DNA from: Pseudomonadota bacterium
GTDB lineage: Bacteria; Pseudomonadota; Gammaproteobacteria; Burkholderiales; SG8-39
Length of the DNA stretch: 64,000 bases
Reading direction: 5' to 3'
NCBI GenBank assembly: GCA_021811085.1
Contig: JAJZPQ010000015.1
Coordinates: 1-64,000, forward strand
A program made the translations under genes and the position numbers. Of this stretch, positions 38,086-47,475 are shown piece by piece. The notes beneath the pieces are model-generated. The model saw only the letters and a list, made by a program, of their open reading frames with translations. It made no database searches and was not told the DNA's origin. The stretch's first letter is position 1. Every line of letters begins with the position of its first letter.

Positions 38086-38709
38086 TTGAGTCAGCCCGAC
38101 ACCCCAAAGAAATCGTTTTGCACGACGCGCGAAGCCGCCAAGGTACTTGGTGTTTCGCTGCGCACGGTCCAACTCTGGGCGGAAGCAGGACTGCTGGAAG
38201 CGTGGAAGACAAAGGGCGGCCATCGACGAATCCTGCGAGCCTCCATGGAGCGCCTGCTCGCCTACCGACCGCCGGCTGCCGAGTTCGCGCTTGCTACGGA
38301 CGCAGCGCTATCCATTCTTGTGGTTGAGGACGATCCCGTAGTGGTGCGGCTGTGCGAGCGCCAGATGACGCGCTGGCCGATGAAGCCGCGGATTGTTACG
38401 GCGCGAAACGGATACGAGGCGCTGGTGCGAATCGGATTGTCCAAGCCCGATCTGCTGATTACGGACTTGCACATGCCGCAGATGGACGGCTTTCAAATGC
38501 TGCAACAGTTGCGCAACATGGCGGAACTGGCGGACGTTACCATCGTCGTCGTCACCGGCCTGGACCCGGAGGAAGTCGAGGCGCGCGGCGGCGTCCCACC
38601 CGGTATTCCCGTGTTGCCCAAGCCCATCCCTTTCGATCGGCTGCGCGACATCGCCACGGTCATAGCGTCCCGCAAGGACACGCGGCAGCAGCGGATACGG
38701 GACCTGTAG
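38086..38709 (+). CDS. Response-regulator receiver protein with excisionase/MerR-type HTH
   Basis: A 207-residue protein. Residues 12-58 form an excisionase-like winged helix (TTREAAKVLGVSLRTVQLWAEAG, then KTKGGHRRI). A full receiver domain follows from about residue 75, with acidic pocket EDD, phospho-acceptor D in LITDLHMPQMDG, T in VVVTG and K in LPKP. The DNA-binding domain is N-terminal to the receiver, the reverse of usual response regulators. The start is a TTG; no earlier ATG fits. It converges with the hybrid kinase at 38777, a plausible partner. Confidence 0.85.
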   Translation: MSQPDTPKKSFCTTREAAKVLGVSLRTVQLWAEAGLLEAWKTKGGHRRILRASMERLLAYRPPAAEFALATDAALSILVVEDDPVVVRLCERQMTRWPMKPRIVTARNGYEALVRIGLSKPDLLITDLHMPQMDGFQMLQQLRNMAELADVTIVVVTGLDPEEVEARGGVPPGIPVLPKPIPFDRLRDIATVIASRKDTRQQRIRDL

Positions 38710-38776
38710 ATCGCGCACTCGGAGCCAAGTGCACGACTCTGCCTTCCGCAGGAGGCCGGTTCCGGCCGAGCGTGCG

Positions 38777-41700
38777 TTAGCCGCCGTCCTCTGGGGCACC
38801 GAATTGCCGGTCTAAAGCGCGGCCGAATTCCTCCATGGTTGCCGGTTTGAGTATGAGTTCACGGATACCCAGCGTACGCGCATGGGCTTCATCTTCTGCT
38901 GCTACGTAGCCGGTGGTGATCAGTATCGGGATGTTCGGACGCGTGCTCAGCACTTCACGCGCCAGATCGAAGCCAGACATTTTCGGCATCGACAGGTCTG
39001 TCACCACGATATCGAAATCCTGCGCTCGCGCCCGAAATGCCTTGAGCGCCTCCGCCGGATCGGTGAAACCATAGATCTTGTGCCCGAGGCGAGACAGCAC
39101 TCGACTGGCGAGGAGCACTAACGCCTCTTCATCGTCTATATACAACACCCGCTTTCCCGAGGTAAGGTGGATTCCCGCATCGGCATCATTGTCTTCCCTG
39201 GCCCCGCCTTCGCTGGCCGCAGGGAAATACAGCGAAAAGCTGGAGCCTTTACCGGGGACGCTTGTCACGGTAACCGCACCGCCGTGGCTCTTCATGGTTC
39301 CGTGCACCATCGACAACCCCAGTCCCGTGCCCTCGCCGACCGGCTTGGTAGTGTAGAACGCGTCGAAAATGCGCTGCATTGTAGTAGCATCCATTCCGCT
39401 GCCAGTGTCGGTCACCGTCAGGCAAGCGTACAGTCCCCGCACTAAACCTGGAACGCTATTGGCGCGCTCTTCACTGATCTGAACGGGTTCAAGTCGGTAC
39501 TCAATGGATCCCGCACGCCGGCCGATCGCATAGGCCGCATTGGTGGTCAGATTGACCACCGCTTCATGAACCTGGCCTGCATCTGCCCGCACCCGGGGCG
39601 TGCTCCTGGAGAATTTCCTGGTCAGCGAAATACCCGCCGGCATGGTTGACCTGAGCAGTTTCAGCACCTCTTCCACCAAGTCGTTCAAGTCGACCAGTTG
39701 CTGCCGCGTCTCCTTGGGCCGGCCAAAAGCCATAATCCTGCGCACCAGCTCGCTTGCTCGCGCGCCGGCCTTCCGGATCTCCTCCAGGCTCTCCATCGCG
39801 GGATGACCCGGCCCCACGTCTTCCGCAGCCAAGTCTGCGTTGCCGCAGATTGCCGCCAGGATATTATTGAAGTCGTGCGCGATGCCCGCAGTCAGCGTAC
39901 CCAGCGATTCGAGTTTCTGCGCCTGCAGGTGCATCTGCTCCAGTTGCTTGCGCTCGGTCACGTCTACCATCATCGCCACCAGCCATCGCTCGCCCCGAAG
40001 CTCTATCGCTCTCCCGGTGACTTCAAGCTTGCGCATCCCGCCGCTCGCGCGAATGTCGAGCTCGAACCGTTCCAGCTGCCCCTGTTCGCGCAGCCGCTGG
40101 AGCAACTCGTCACGCTGAGATAAATCGGCGCAGATACCAAGCTCGGCTGCGGTGCACCCGATCACCTCATTGCGCGTCAGGCCGAAAATGCGCAACGCCG
40201 CCTCATTGACGTCCAGCATCAAACCGTCGACAAGCCTGCTCACGCTGATCGCGATCGGGCTGGTGTGAAATATCGCGGAAAAGCGGCTTTCGCTTTCCTG
40301 CAGCGCTTCGCTGGCGCGTTTGCGCTCAGTGATGTCCTCCTTCACCGCGATGTAGTGCTCGATTTCGCCTTTGTCGTTCATGACGCCGGAAATCGACGCA
40401 AGCTCCCAGTACAGTTCGCCGCCCTTGCGCCGGTTGCACAACTCGCCGCGCCAGTCGCCCCCGGCGGCAATCGTCGCCCATAGTTGCTTGTAGACCTGCG
40501 CCGGCGTGCTGCCCGACTGGAGGATGCGCGGGTTCTTGCCGACCGCCTCGGCCCGCGTGTACCCGGTCACATGCTCGAAGCGCGGATTGACGTACTCGAT
40601 ATTGCCCGCCCGGTCGGTAATCAGGACCGACACAGGGCTCTGCTCGAGCGCGCGCGACAGCGTGCGCAACTCTCCCTGCACGCGAATGCGTTCGCTGATG
40701 TCGCGCACAAAACACAGCATTGGTTCGGCTTGATCGGCGCGGTAGCTGACCGATACCTCGACCGGCCATAGCCTGCCGTCCTTGGTCCGGTGCAGCGTCT
40801 CGAATACGTCGCCGCCCTTGCCGGCAATGGCACGGATATGCGCCGCCGCGTCCGCGGGCGTTTCTGCCGCGTCGAGATCGTACACATGCATCCCCAGCAG
40901 CTTATCGCGCGTATAACCGGAACGGCGCACGTAGGCCTCGTTGACGTCGCGCAAATGGCCGGTCTCATCCACCACCCAGAATCCGTCGCCGCTGGTCTCG
41001 ACCACGGTGCGGTAGCGGGAAACATGCAAAAGCATCACTTCCTCCGCCTGCTTGCGCTCGGTAATGTCCTGCGTGGTGCCGACGCTGCGCAATGGCCTGC
41101 CCTGGGCATCACGATCGAATACCGCGATTTGCCGCACCCAGCGAATGTCTTTCCCTGCGCGAATGCGGTGCTCGTGGTCGAAAGCTGCGCCGCCCGCGAG
41201 CGCCGCCTGCCAGGCGCGCTCCGTCGCAACGCGATCGTCCGGATGGACCCGCGCGAGGTAGGATTCATGGCTCCCTTTGGTGCCTTCGGGCAGGCCGAAA
41301 ATGCGGCAGGTTTCGGCGGAAAGGTGCATCATGTCGGCGGCGAGTTCGTACACCCAGCTGCCGACATGCGCGACCGCCTGGGCGCGGCTGAGGTCGGCGC
41401 TGCTGGCGGCCAAGTCGCTGCCAAGCCGGCGAACTTCTTCCACGCGTTCGCGATAGGAACGCACTACGAAGCCAATCAGAACCGCCGAAAACCCGAAAGC
41501 CACGCAATCCAGCACCCAACGTACTACCGGGTGCGTCGGCAGCGCGGGAGGAAGGACGCCCCAGGATTGGGCAAGGGCCAATGCCAGGGCGACCGCAGCC
41601 GTCAGCAGCGCAAGCGCCGCAGCGGCACGCGTGCCAAACAACCAGCCCGCCGACAAAATCATCAGTGGGTAGAGAATGGTAGCGGTGCTGCCGAGCCCGC

Positions 41701-41995
41701 CAAGGTAGTACGCGGCGACGCTGATCTGCGTCCATATTCCAATGGCCAGCATCCAGGTCGCCAGCCGAATCCTGCCGCGGGAAATCAGAAGCCAGCCCGC
41801 GGCCCCCACCGGCAGCAATGTCGCGATGGCAGCAGCCCGCGCCGTCTGCTCCGGCGCAAAGACATGAAGCGCAAGCAGATAAATGGCCGAACCGGCGAGA
41901 ATGAAGCCGGCGACGAGTTTCAAGAATACCCGCGGCGCCCCGCCGACCATCGGGTGGTCAGGCGTTTCGGCGGAATCTGGGCGCAGGTCTTTCAC
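38777..41995 (-). CDS. Multi-PAS hybrid sensor histidine kinase
   Basis: A 1072-residue membrane sensor. Residues about 25-195 hold six or so helices, followed by several PAS/PAC units (for example TQDITERKQAEE, FVRDISERIRVQ, VKEDITERKRAS, MVDVTERKQLEQ), then HisKA with GIAHDFNNILAAICG, HATPase with DTGSGMD and GEGTGLGLSMVHG, and a C-terminal receiver with DDEE and TDLSMPKMSGFD. The start used is a GTG at 41995; an ATG at 41950 is an alternative. It faces the HTH-receiver gene. Confidence 0.92.
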   Translation of the reverse strand: MKDLRPDSAETPDHPMVGGAPRVFLKLVAGFILAGSAIYLLALHVFAPEQTARAAAIATLLPVGAAGWLLISRGRIRLATWMLAIGIWTQISVAAYYLGGLGSTATILYPLMILSAGWLFGTRAAAALALLTAAVALALALAQSWGVLPPALPTHPVVRWVLDCVAFGFSAVLIGFVVRSYRERVEEVRRLGSDLAASSADLSRAQAVAHVGSWVYELAADMMHLSAETCRIFGLPEGTKGSHESYLARVHPDDRVATERAWQAALAGGAAFDHEHRIRAGKDIRWVRQIAVFDRDAQGRPLRSVGTTQDITERKQAEEVMLLHVSRYRTVVETSGDGFWVVDETGHLRDVNEAYVRRSGYTRDKLLGMHVYDLDAAETPADAAAHIRAIAGKGGDVFETLHRTKDGRLWPVEVSVSYRADQAEPMLCFVRDISERIRVQGELRTLSRALEQSPVSVLITDRAGNIEYVNPRFEHVTGYTRAEAVGKNPRILQSGSTPAQVYKQLWATIAAGGDWRGELCNRRKGGELYWELASISGVMNDKGEIEHYIAVKEDITERKRASEALQESESRFSAIFHTSPIAISVSRLVDGLMLDVNEAALRIFGLTRNEVIGCTAAELGICADLSQRDELLQRLREQGQLERFELDIRASGGMRKLEVTGRAIELRGERWLVAMMVDVTERKQLEQMHLQAQKLESLGTLTAGIAHDFNNILAAICGNADLAAEDVGPGHPAMESLEEIRKAGARASELVRRIMAFGRPKETRQQLVDLNDLVEEVLKLLRSTMPAGISLTRKFSRSTPRVRADAGQVHEAVVNLTTNAAYAIGRRAGSIEYRLEPVQISEERANSVPGLVRGLYACLTVTDTGSGMDATTMQRIFDAFYTTKPVGEGTGLGLSMVHGTMKSHGGAVTVTSVPGKGSSFSLYFPAASEGGAREDNDADAGIHLTSGKRVLYIDDEEALVLLASRVLSRLGHKIYGFTDPAEALKAFRARAQDFDIVVTDLSMPKMSGFDLAREVLSTRPNIPILITTGYVAAEDEAHARTLGIRELILKPATMEEFGRALDRQFGAPEDGG

Positions 41996-42437
41996 GCGGC
42001 CCCGGTCCGACCACTTCGGCTTCGCATTACGGGCAGATATTCGGCGACGGCGGTCTCCGCAGTCGGGCAGAAGCGCAGCCGGAGTACAAGCCGGGATTCA
42101 TTTCGCTTGCGAGTCGATCCGCCCCCTGCGCCGCGCGCCGCCGCCGTCGATGCGAATGCCTGCGCGAGCGCGCTCGATCCGCGCCTACCGGTCGTTTCGC
42201 TGGCTGCTGCTTCCTCGTCCATGATTGGGGCGGCACTTCGTCGCAACGTCGGGCCCGTAGGATACCTAAACCCAGCGAAGCCAGCGTAAAACATTGTCAA
42301 ATTGGCTGCGAAGCTGGACAGCTCAGGAATAAGACCAATTCCAGATTCATATCGCGACGAAGGTAGACACCACGTCGAAACAATGGCGCATCGAGCATTG
42401 AACCGGCTGCCGAGTTGCGCAAACTGGGTCTCTTGGC
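41996..42437. other. Intergenic region upstream of hybrid kinase
   Basis: About 440 bp. A 102-codon minus-strand frame (41992-42300) ends on the kinase start, but it is Ala/Arg/Ser-rich, has no recognisable domain and weaker third-position GC than its neighbours, so I do not call it a gene. The rest probably holds the kinase promoter and the 3' end of the acetyltransferase transcript. No hairpin terminator stood out. Confidence 0.4.
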
Positions 42438-42965
42438 TTACAGCGTCAATTCCAGGCGCACGGTGTCGGCTTCGCCGGGCTGGTGGTAACAGCGAAAACC
42501 CAGCTGTCTGGAGAACCTGAGCATTTTGTAATTGCCCGCGAGCACGATGCCCTCCATGGTCTTGAATCCTTGCTCGCGCGCCGCTGTTTCCAGCGAATAC
42601 ATCAGCTGCCCGCCCACGCCGCTGCCTTGCCAGGCATCGTCGATCACGATTGCGAATTCGCAGGTCCCGGGCTTATCGGTGGCGGCATAACGGGCGGTGC
42701 CGATCTCCAGCTCCTTGCCTTCGCTCTGGATGGTCGCGACAAACGCCATGTGCCGCTGGTAATCGATTTCGGTGAACAGCTTGAGTTTCTTCTTCGGCAG
42801 TTCGCGCAAGGAACCCATGAAGCGGAAGTAGCGCGAATCGGCCGACAGATGGCGCACGAACTCCTGCTCCATGCCCGAGTCCTCCGGACGAATCGGCCGG
42901 ATGGTCACAGGCGTACCGTCGCGCAACACGCGCTGTCGCACCAGATGTGTTGGGTACTCTGCCAT
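42438..42965 (-). CDS. GNAT family N-acetyltransferase
   Basis: A 175-residue acetyltransferase. The acetyl-CoA motif A is VIDDAWQGSGVGGQLM, and motif B is seen around NYKMLRFSRQLGF. The N-terminal part (LRDGTPVTIRPIRPEDSGMEQEFV) resembles the GNAT domain that ends bifunctional Pat-type protein acetyltransferases. Since both acetate-CoA ligases carry the acetylation lysine, this is a candidate regulator of them, which is an inference. It stands alone. Confidence 0.88.
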   Translation of the reverse strand: MAEYPTHLVRQRVLRDGTPVTIRPIRPEDSGMEQEFVRHLSADSRYFRFMGSLRELPKKKLKLFTEIDYQRHMAFVATIQSEGKELEIGTARYAATDKPGTCEFAIVIDDAWQGSGVGGQLMYSLETAAREQGFKTMEGIVLAGNYKMLRFSRQLGFRCYHQPGEADTVRLELTL

Positions 42966-43388
42966 GGATGCATGCCGGCAGCCCGAAACCCGATGCGCGC
43001 CTGCCGGGTATCGCCCACCGGCGCCGCATCGGATTCCGGCGCTGCGCGACTATGCTAATTCCCTATCCACCACGGCCCTTGATTGCGATCATAGCCGGTC
43101 GCAAATTGGAAGATATTACTTTAAATAAAACGTATACTGCATTGTTATTACGTGCTTTTTATATTTCGCTCAAACGGAATATGTGAGTTGCCATCCTGTC
43201 AGGCGCGTCGCCGCCTGGTTTGATCTAGCGCAAGCAAAAACTCAAGGGAACATGCGATCATCGTGGCGGATGTTGGGGGCTCTCCTGCCCGCAAGAAACA
43301 TCCGGCGGCAGACTATTCGGCCCGGTGGCGACAAGCGCGTCCCCGGGTCTTTTCTTTGGCCGCCAGGCGGCACCCCCTGAAAGACCGG
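42966..43388. other. Intergenic region with FNR-like box
   Basis: About 420 bp between the acetyltransferase start and the CoxG stop. It contains an AT-rich patch (43105-43165) suitable for a promoter and an FNR-like box at 43220-43233. A 42-codon plus-strand frame at 43252-43380 has an AAGGGA before its ATG but no recognisable product, so it is not called. Confidence 0.4.
43220..43233. promoter_or_regulatory. FNR/ANR-like box, copy of the site at 63303
   Basis: TTGATCTAGCGCAA: the left half is perfect, the right half has two mismatches from ATCAA. The same 14 bases occur at 63303-63316. The box is 255 bp upstream of the acetyltransferase start, so the regulated promoter is unclear. Confidence 0.35.
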
Positions 43389-43856
43389 TCAGGCGCTGCC
43401 CGCTTCCTTGCCTTGCTCGATGTGCTTTTCCAGCGCCTTGAAGAAACGCCCGGCCAGGAATTTGGCCACGCCGGAGAGCACGCGCTGGCCCACGCCCGCA
43501 ACCACGCCTCCCACTTCGGCGCTGCCGACGTAGCGCAGCACGGATTGGTCCTCGCCCTGCGCTTCCAGGTCGAAGGCCGCTGTGCCTTTCATGAACCCGA
43601 TCGAGCCCTGACCTTCGATCTGCAGCACATAATGCGCCGGCTCCTGTTTGTCGGAGATCGCCACATTACCCATGTATTCGCCGCTGACGCTGCCGACTTG
43701 CAGTTTGAGGCCCATCTCGTAGCGATCGACACCGAGCGCACGCACGGTGTTGCAGCCCGGGATGATTTTCGCAAGCACCTCGGGATCGTTCAGCAAGCGC
43801 CATAACTCGGTCTGAGCTGCCGGAAGCGCATACTCGCCCTTCATTTCCAAGGCCAT
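43389..43856 (-). CDS. CoxG-like SRPBCC family protein
   Basis: A 155-residue START/Bet v1-like protein of the carbon monoxide dehydrogenase subunit G family, starting MALEMKGEYALPAAQTELW and containing GCNTVRALG and LRYVGSAEVGGVVAGVGQRVL. CoxG-type proteins are linked to molybdenum hydroxylases and probably aid membrane recruitment or assembly. AAGGAG precedes the ATG. It lies 10 bp after the amidohydrolase gene and is the last gene of the molybdenum-hydroxylase operon. Confidence 0.9.
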   Translation of the reverse strand: MALEMKGEYALPAAQTELWRLLNDPEVLAKIIPGCNTVRALGVDRYEMGLKLQVGSVSGEYMGNVAISDKQEPAHYVLQIEGQGSIGFMKGTAAFDLEAQGEDQSVLRYVGSAEVGGVVAGVGQRVLSGVAKFLAGRFFKALEKHIEQGKEAGSA

Positions 43857-43866
43857 CGACGACTCC

Positions 43867-44868
43867 TTAAGTCCGGCACCAGCAATCGCGCCGGATGCGG
43901 AATACGCCCTGCGCATTGCCGCCGAGGATCGCCGCGCGCTCCGTTTCGGCAAATCCCGCCGCGTGCACGACTTTGCACGGCTCGACGTCGCCGATCTGGA
44001 ACGGCATATCGGAGCCGAGCATGATCCGGGCCGCACCGGCCTTGCCCGCAAGGAAGCGCAGCGCATCCGCGTCGAACACCACGCTGTCGAAATACAAGGC
44101 TTCGAAGCCTTTGCGCGGATCGGCATACTTGCCCTGGGCGATGGTGAAGTTGCGCGCGAGCCGCCCGAGCACCATGGGCAGCGCGGCGCCACCATGCGAA
44201 ATCACCAGTTTCATGCCCGGAAATTTGAGCAGATGGCCCGAGAACAGCAGGCGCGCGACCGCGATCGAGGTGTCGGCGACGCGGCCGATCGCATTCACCA
44301 GATCATAATCGGCGAGGCGCGGCTCGCCGCAAAGGAACATCGGGTGCAGGAATACGCCCGCCTGCAGCTTCGAAGCCAGGTCCCAGAACGGATCGAGCTG
44401 GGGATCGTCGAGCACGCCCCCCAGGCCCTTGGGCAGCGTACCTATCATCACACCGCCGAATCCGGCTTCCATCGCCTCGCCCAGCACCTCGGCTGCCAAT
44501 TTTCCGTCCTGCAGCGGCACCGTTGCGAGCGGGGTAAAGCGCGTCTCGCCGGCCAGCGCCTCGCGCATGCAGTCGTTGATGAAGCGGCTCCAGGCCAGGC
44601 CTTCGCTTGCTGCAAGCTCGTAGCCAAAGCTGTCGAGCCAGCCGCCGACCAACTGGTGGTCGATGCCGTTCTTTTCCATCCAGCCACGGCGCTCGGCGAG
44701 ATCCGACAGCTTGGGCGAGATCGGGCGCGTCGGCTCCCCGCCCGGAAACTGCAGGCGCATGCCCTTTTCACCGCGCAACAGCCGCACGCCCGGGAATTTC
44801 GCCGCCTGCGCATCGAAGCGCTGGTACAGCAATTGCGGCAAGAAATGGGCGTGGATATCGATGATCAT
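43867..44868 (-). CDS. Amidohydrolase family 2 protein, ACMSD-like
   Basis: A 333-residue metal-dependent hydrolase or decarboxylase of the ACMSD family. The metal pair H6-x-H8 is in IDIHAHFLP; VISHGGAALP and LGSDMPF supply further ligands. Relatives decarboxylate or hydrolyse aromatic-ring cleavage products. In this operon it could act after the molybdenum hydroxylase. It overlaps the ABC ATPase gene by 4 bp and is followed by the CoxG gene. Confidence 0.9.
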   Translation of the reverse strand: MIIDIHAHFLPQLLYQRFDAQAAKFPGVRLLRGEKGMRLQFPGGEPTRPISPKLSDLAERRGWMEKNGIDHQLVGGWLDSFGYELAASEGLAWSRFINDCMREALAGETRFTPLATVPLQDGKLAAEVLGEAMEAGFGGVMIGTLPKGLGGVLDDPQLDPFWDLASKLQAGVFLHPMFLCGEPRLADYDLVNAIGRVADTSIAVARLLFSGHLLKFPGMKLVISHGGAALPMVLGRLARNFTIAQGKYADPRKGFEALYFDSVVFDADALRFLAGKAGAARIMLGSDMPFQIGDVEPCKVVHAAGFAETERAAILGGNAQGVFRIRRDCWCRT

Positions 44869-45659
44869 GCTGCTTCCTCAGCTAATCTAGGTTCATTCGG
44901 GTTCATTGCCTCGAGCACGCGCTGGCGTATCGCCTCGCGGTCACCGCCCGCAACTCTCGCTTCCAGCGCGATGCGCGCGGGACGGTGGAACACCAGGATG
45001 CGCTCGCCCAGCTGCAAGGCCTCGTTGATGGAATGCGTGACGAAAATGCTGGTCTTGCCGTTCTCGCGCACCAGCTGCGTGTATTCCTCGCGCAGCCGCT
45101 GGCCCGTAAGTTCGTCCAGCGCCGAGAACGGCTCGTCGCACAACAGGATTTCCGGATTCACTGCGAATGCGCGCGCAATCGACACGCGCTGGCGCATGCC
45201 GCCCGAGAGCGCATGCGGATAATCGTGCTCGTGCCCCTTCAATCCCAGCCGCTCGAGCCAACCGAGCGCGATCGCGCGCCGCTCTTCCTCTTCCTTTCCC
45301 AGCAGTTCGATCCCGAGCTCGACATTGCCGAGCGCCGTGCGCCAGGGCAGCAAGCGGTCGTTCTGGAACACCACGGCCAGCTTGCCGCGATACCAGTTGA
45401 ATTCGCGAAACGGATCGTGCCCGAGCACGCGCACCGTACCCTCGGTCGGTTCGATCAGGCCCGCGAGCAGGTTGAACATGGTCGACTTGCCGCAGCCGGT
45501 CCGGCCGAGCACGGCGATCATTTCGCCCGGCGCCACGGCGAAGCTCAGCCGGTCGACGGCCAGGAACGATTCGTCGCGCCGGTCATGGCGCAGGAAGCGC
45601 TTCACCACGCTGTGAAACTCGATCGCGGCGTCGGCAACGACTGCATTCAGCTCGCTCAT
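44865..45659 (-). CDS. ABC transporter ATP-binding protein, nitrate/sulfonate/taurine type
   Basis: A 264-residue ATPase starting MSELNAVVADAAIEFHS. Walker A GRTGCGKST, signature LSGGMRQR, Walker B ILLCDEPFSALD and FVTHSINEAL are all intact. It overlaps the permease gene and the amidohydrolase gene by 4 bp each, so the importer is built into the catabolic operon and probably brings in its substrate. Confidence 0.92.
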   Translation of the reverse strand: MSELNAVVADAAIEFHSVVKRFLRHDRRDESFLAVDRLSFAVAPGEMIAVLGRTGCGKSTMFNLLAGLIEPTEGTVRVLGHDPFREFNWYRGKLAVVFQNDRLLPWRTALGNVELGIELLGKEEEERRAIALGWLERLGLKGHEHDYPHALSGGMRQRVSIARAFAVNPEILLCDEPFSALDELTGQRLREEYTQLVRENGKTSIFVTHSINEALQLGERILVFHRPARIALEARVAGGDREAIRQRVLEAMNPNEPRLAEEAA

Positions 45660-46426
45660 GTAGAACGCTCCGCGCGCGGTCGGTAGGCGAGCAACCAGTC
45701 CTCGAGCTTGGTGATCACCTGCTGCACGATCAGCACGAATACGACCAGCACCAGCGTCCAGGCCAGCGCCCCTGCCATGTCGAACAGCTGCTGCTGCTGC
45801 AGCAACTGGTAGCCTATGCCGCCGGTGGCGCCGACCAGTTCCGCCACCACCACGACACGCGCGGCGTTGCCGAGGTTCACCTTCCATGCGGTCAGCATGC
45901 CGGGCACGATGGTCGGCAGGATCAGCGTGCGGAACAAATCGCGCTTGCTCGGGCGGAAGGACAGCGTCATCTCGAACAAATCCTTCGACATCGAGCGGTA
46001 GGCGTCGAGAATCTGGAAGCTGAACGCCGCCACCGTCGTCGCCACCATGATGAACAGGATGCGCGGCTCCGTGCCCTTGAACCAGATGATCGCGATCACC
46101 ACCCAGGACAAGGCCGGAATGCCCTGGATGAAATTGAGCAGCGGATAGGCATAGCGGTAATTGCGCTCCGAGCGCCCCATCAAGAACGCGAGCAGCACCC
46201 CGAGCAGGAAGGCCACCGCGAGCCCGGCGAAAATGCGTGCCGCGGTTGCGCCCGCGTTGGCCAGGCTCTCCGGATCGAGGAAGATCGCGAGAAACTTCTG
46301 CGCGATCGCCGGCACCGGCGGAAACAGATAAGGCGGAAAGAAATACGACGCGAACTGCCAAGCGAGCGTCAGCCCGCCCAGCGCGAGCACCGTTTCCTTG
46401 CGCAGCTTGTACCAGGGCGTCGTCAC
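45656..46426 (-). CDS. ABC transporter permease, SsuC/TauC type
   Basis: A 256-residue inner-membrane permease with about six helices. The coupling loop reads RPSKRDLFRTLILPTIVPG and is followed by LGNAARVVVVAELVGATGGIGY, typical of the sulfonate/nitrate class. It starts 24 bp after the receptor gene and overlaps the ATPase gene by 4 bp. Confidence 0.9.
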   Translation of the reverse strand: MTTPWYKLRKETVLALGGLTLAWQFASYFFPPYLFPPVPAIAQKFLAIFLDPESLANAGATAARIFAGLAVAFLLGVLLAFLMGRSERNYRYAYPLLNFIQGIPALSWVVIAIIWFKGTEPRILFIMVATTVAAFSFQILDAYRSMSKDLFEMTLSFRPSKRDLFRTLILPTIVPGMLTAWKVNLGNAARVVVVAELVGATGGIGYQLLQQQQLFDMAGALAWTLVLVVFVLIVQQVITKLEDWLLAYRPRAERST

Positions 46427-46450
46427 GCTCGGTCCCCTGCTCCGGCGCGA

Positions 46451-47440
46451 TTACTCCAGGCGCCCGTCATAGATCGTTGCCGCCGACGGCGCCTTGGGCA
46501 GATAGCCTATCGACTGGCCGGCACGATACACCGCCTCGATTTCCTTGCGCAGTTCGCCCGCGGGCTGCACGTTCATGCCCAGGCGCACATTGTCGCGGAT
46601 GAGTTGCTCCAGCACGGTCAGGCCCGCCGCGTCGGCCTTGGGCGAAATCAGCTTCGCCGCCGCGGCCGGATTGGCCGCGACCCATAGCGCCGCCTGCTTG
46701 TAGGTGCGGTACAGAGGAGCGACCAGCGCCTTGTTTTTTTCCACCCATTCCGTGTGCGCGGCCACGCCCAGATACGGAATCTTGTCGCCGCCGGCGAACG
46801 CGCGCCATTGTTTCGGTATGTCGAGATCGAGCGTGCGCAGCGTGGGCTTTTGCGCCATCAGCGTCGAGTAGGCGGGCTCCCACAACTGCACCGCATCGGC
46901 GCGGTCGGCGAGCGCGTAGCCGACCAGGCCCGGCGTCGCCGTGTTGATGACCTCGACCTTGGACATGTCGACCTTCTGCTGCCGCGCGAACCAGTCGACC
47001 ATGACGAAATTCGTGGTGCCGCGCGCCGCGGCAAGCTGCTTGCCCTGCAGGTCGGCGAGCGTCTTGATCCCGGGCTTGCCGGTCACGACTGCGCCCCAGA
47101 AATCGAACAGGTTGAACAGATAGCTCACTTTGAGTCCGCGCAGATCCGCGAGGCCGACGGTCAGCAGCGCCGCGCTGCCGCCGACCTGGAATTCGCCGCC
47201 GTTGAACTGCGTCGCATAAGCGTCGGGGGTACGCGCCTGAAACGTGATGTCCAGGCCGTTCGCTTCGTCGAGCTTGCGCGCCTTGATCACAGGCGGCAGG
47301 AAAGCGCCGAGCGAAGGCGCGCCGAACACCACGATTTCGATCTTGTGCAGCGCCTGTGCCTGCACCGTACCGGCAGCAAAGCCTAGAGCCGCGAACAGCG
47401 CCAGACAGCGCGCGAAGCGCCTGAATAGTCGTGCATTCAT
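46451..47440 (-). CDS. ABC transporter substrate-binding protein (NMT1-like)
   Basis: A 329-residue periplasmic receptor. The signal peptide is arginine-rich then hydrophobic (RRFARCLALFAALGFAAG), cleaved near VQAQA. The mature part has NMT1/SsuA features: FGAPSLGAFLPPVIKA, FNGGEFQVGGSAALLTVG, DRADAVQLWEPAYS. AAGGAGGAGG precedes the ATG. It lies 35 bp after the molybdenum hydroxylase large subunit gene, so its ligand is likely the ring compound that enzyme attacks. Confidence 0.9.
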   Translation of the reverse strand: MNARLFRRFARCLALFAALGFAAGTVQAQALHKIEIVVFGAPSLGAFLPPVIKARKLDEANGLDITFQARTPDAYATQFNGGEFQVGGSAALLTVGLADLRGLKVSYLFNLFDFWGAVVTGKPGIKTLADLQGKQLAAARGTTNFVMVDWFARQQKVDMSKVEVINTATPGLVGYALADRADAVQLWEPAYSTLMAQKPTLRTLDLDIPKQWRAFAGGDKIPYLGVAAHTEWVEKNKALVAPLYRTYKQAALWVAANPAAAAKLISPKADAAGLTVLEQLIRDNVRLGMNVQPAGELRKEIEAVYRAGQSIGYLPKAPSAATIYDGRLE

Positions 47441-47475
47441 AGTTCCTCCTCCTTTTGTTTTGCCGCTGGTCGCGG

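Noticed and set aside
41992-42300. A 102-codon minus-strand frame ending with a GTGA overlap on the hybrid kinase start
   Set aside because: Ala/Arg/Ser-rich low-complexity product, third-position GC not raised as in true genes here, no domain, and the kinase may really start at 41950.
43252-43380. A 42-codon plus-strand frame with AAGGGA before its ATG, downstream of an FNR-like box
   Set aside because: No recognisable feature, and the box is too close to its start codon for normal FNR activation.
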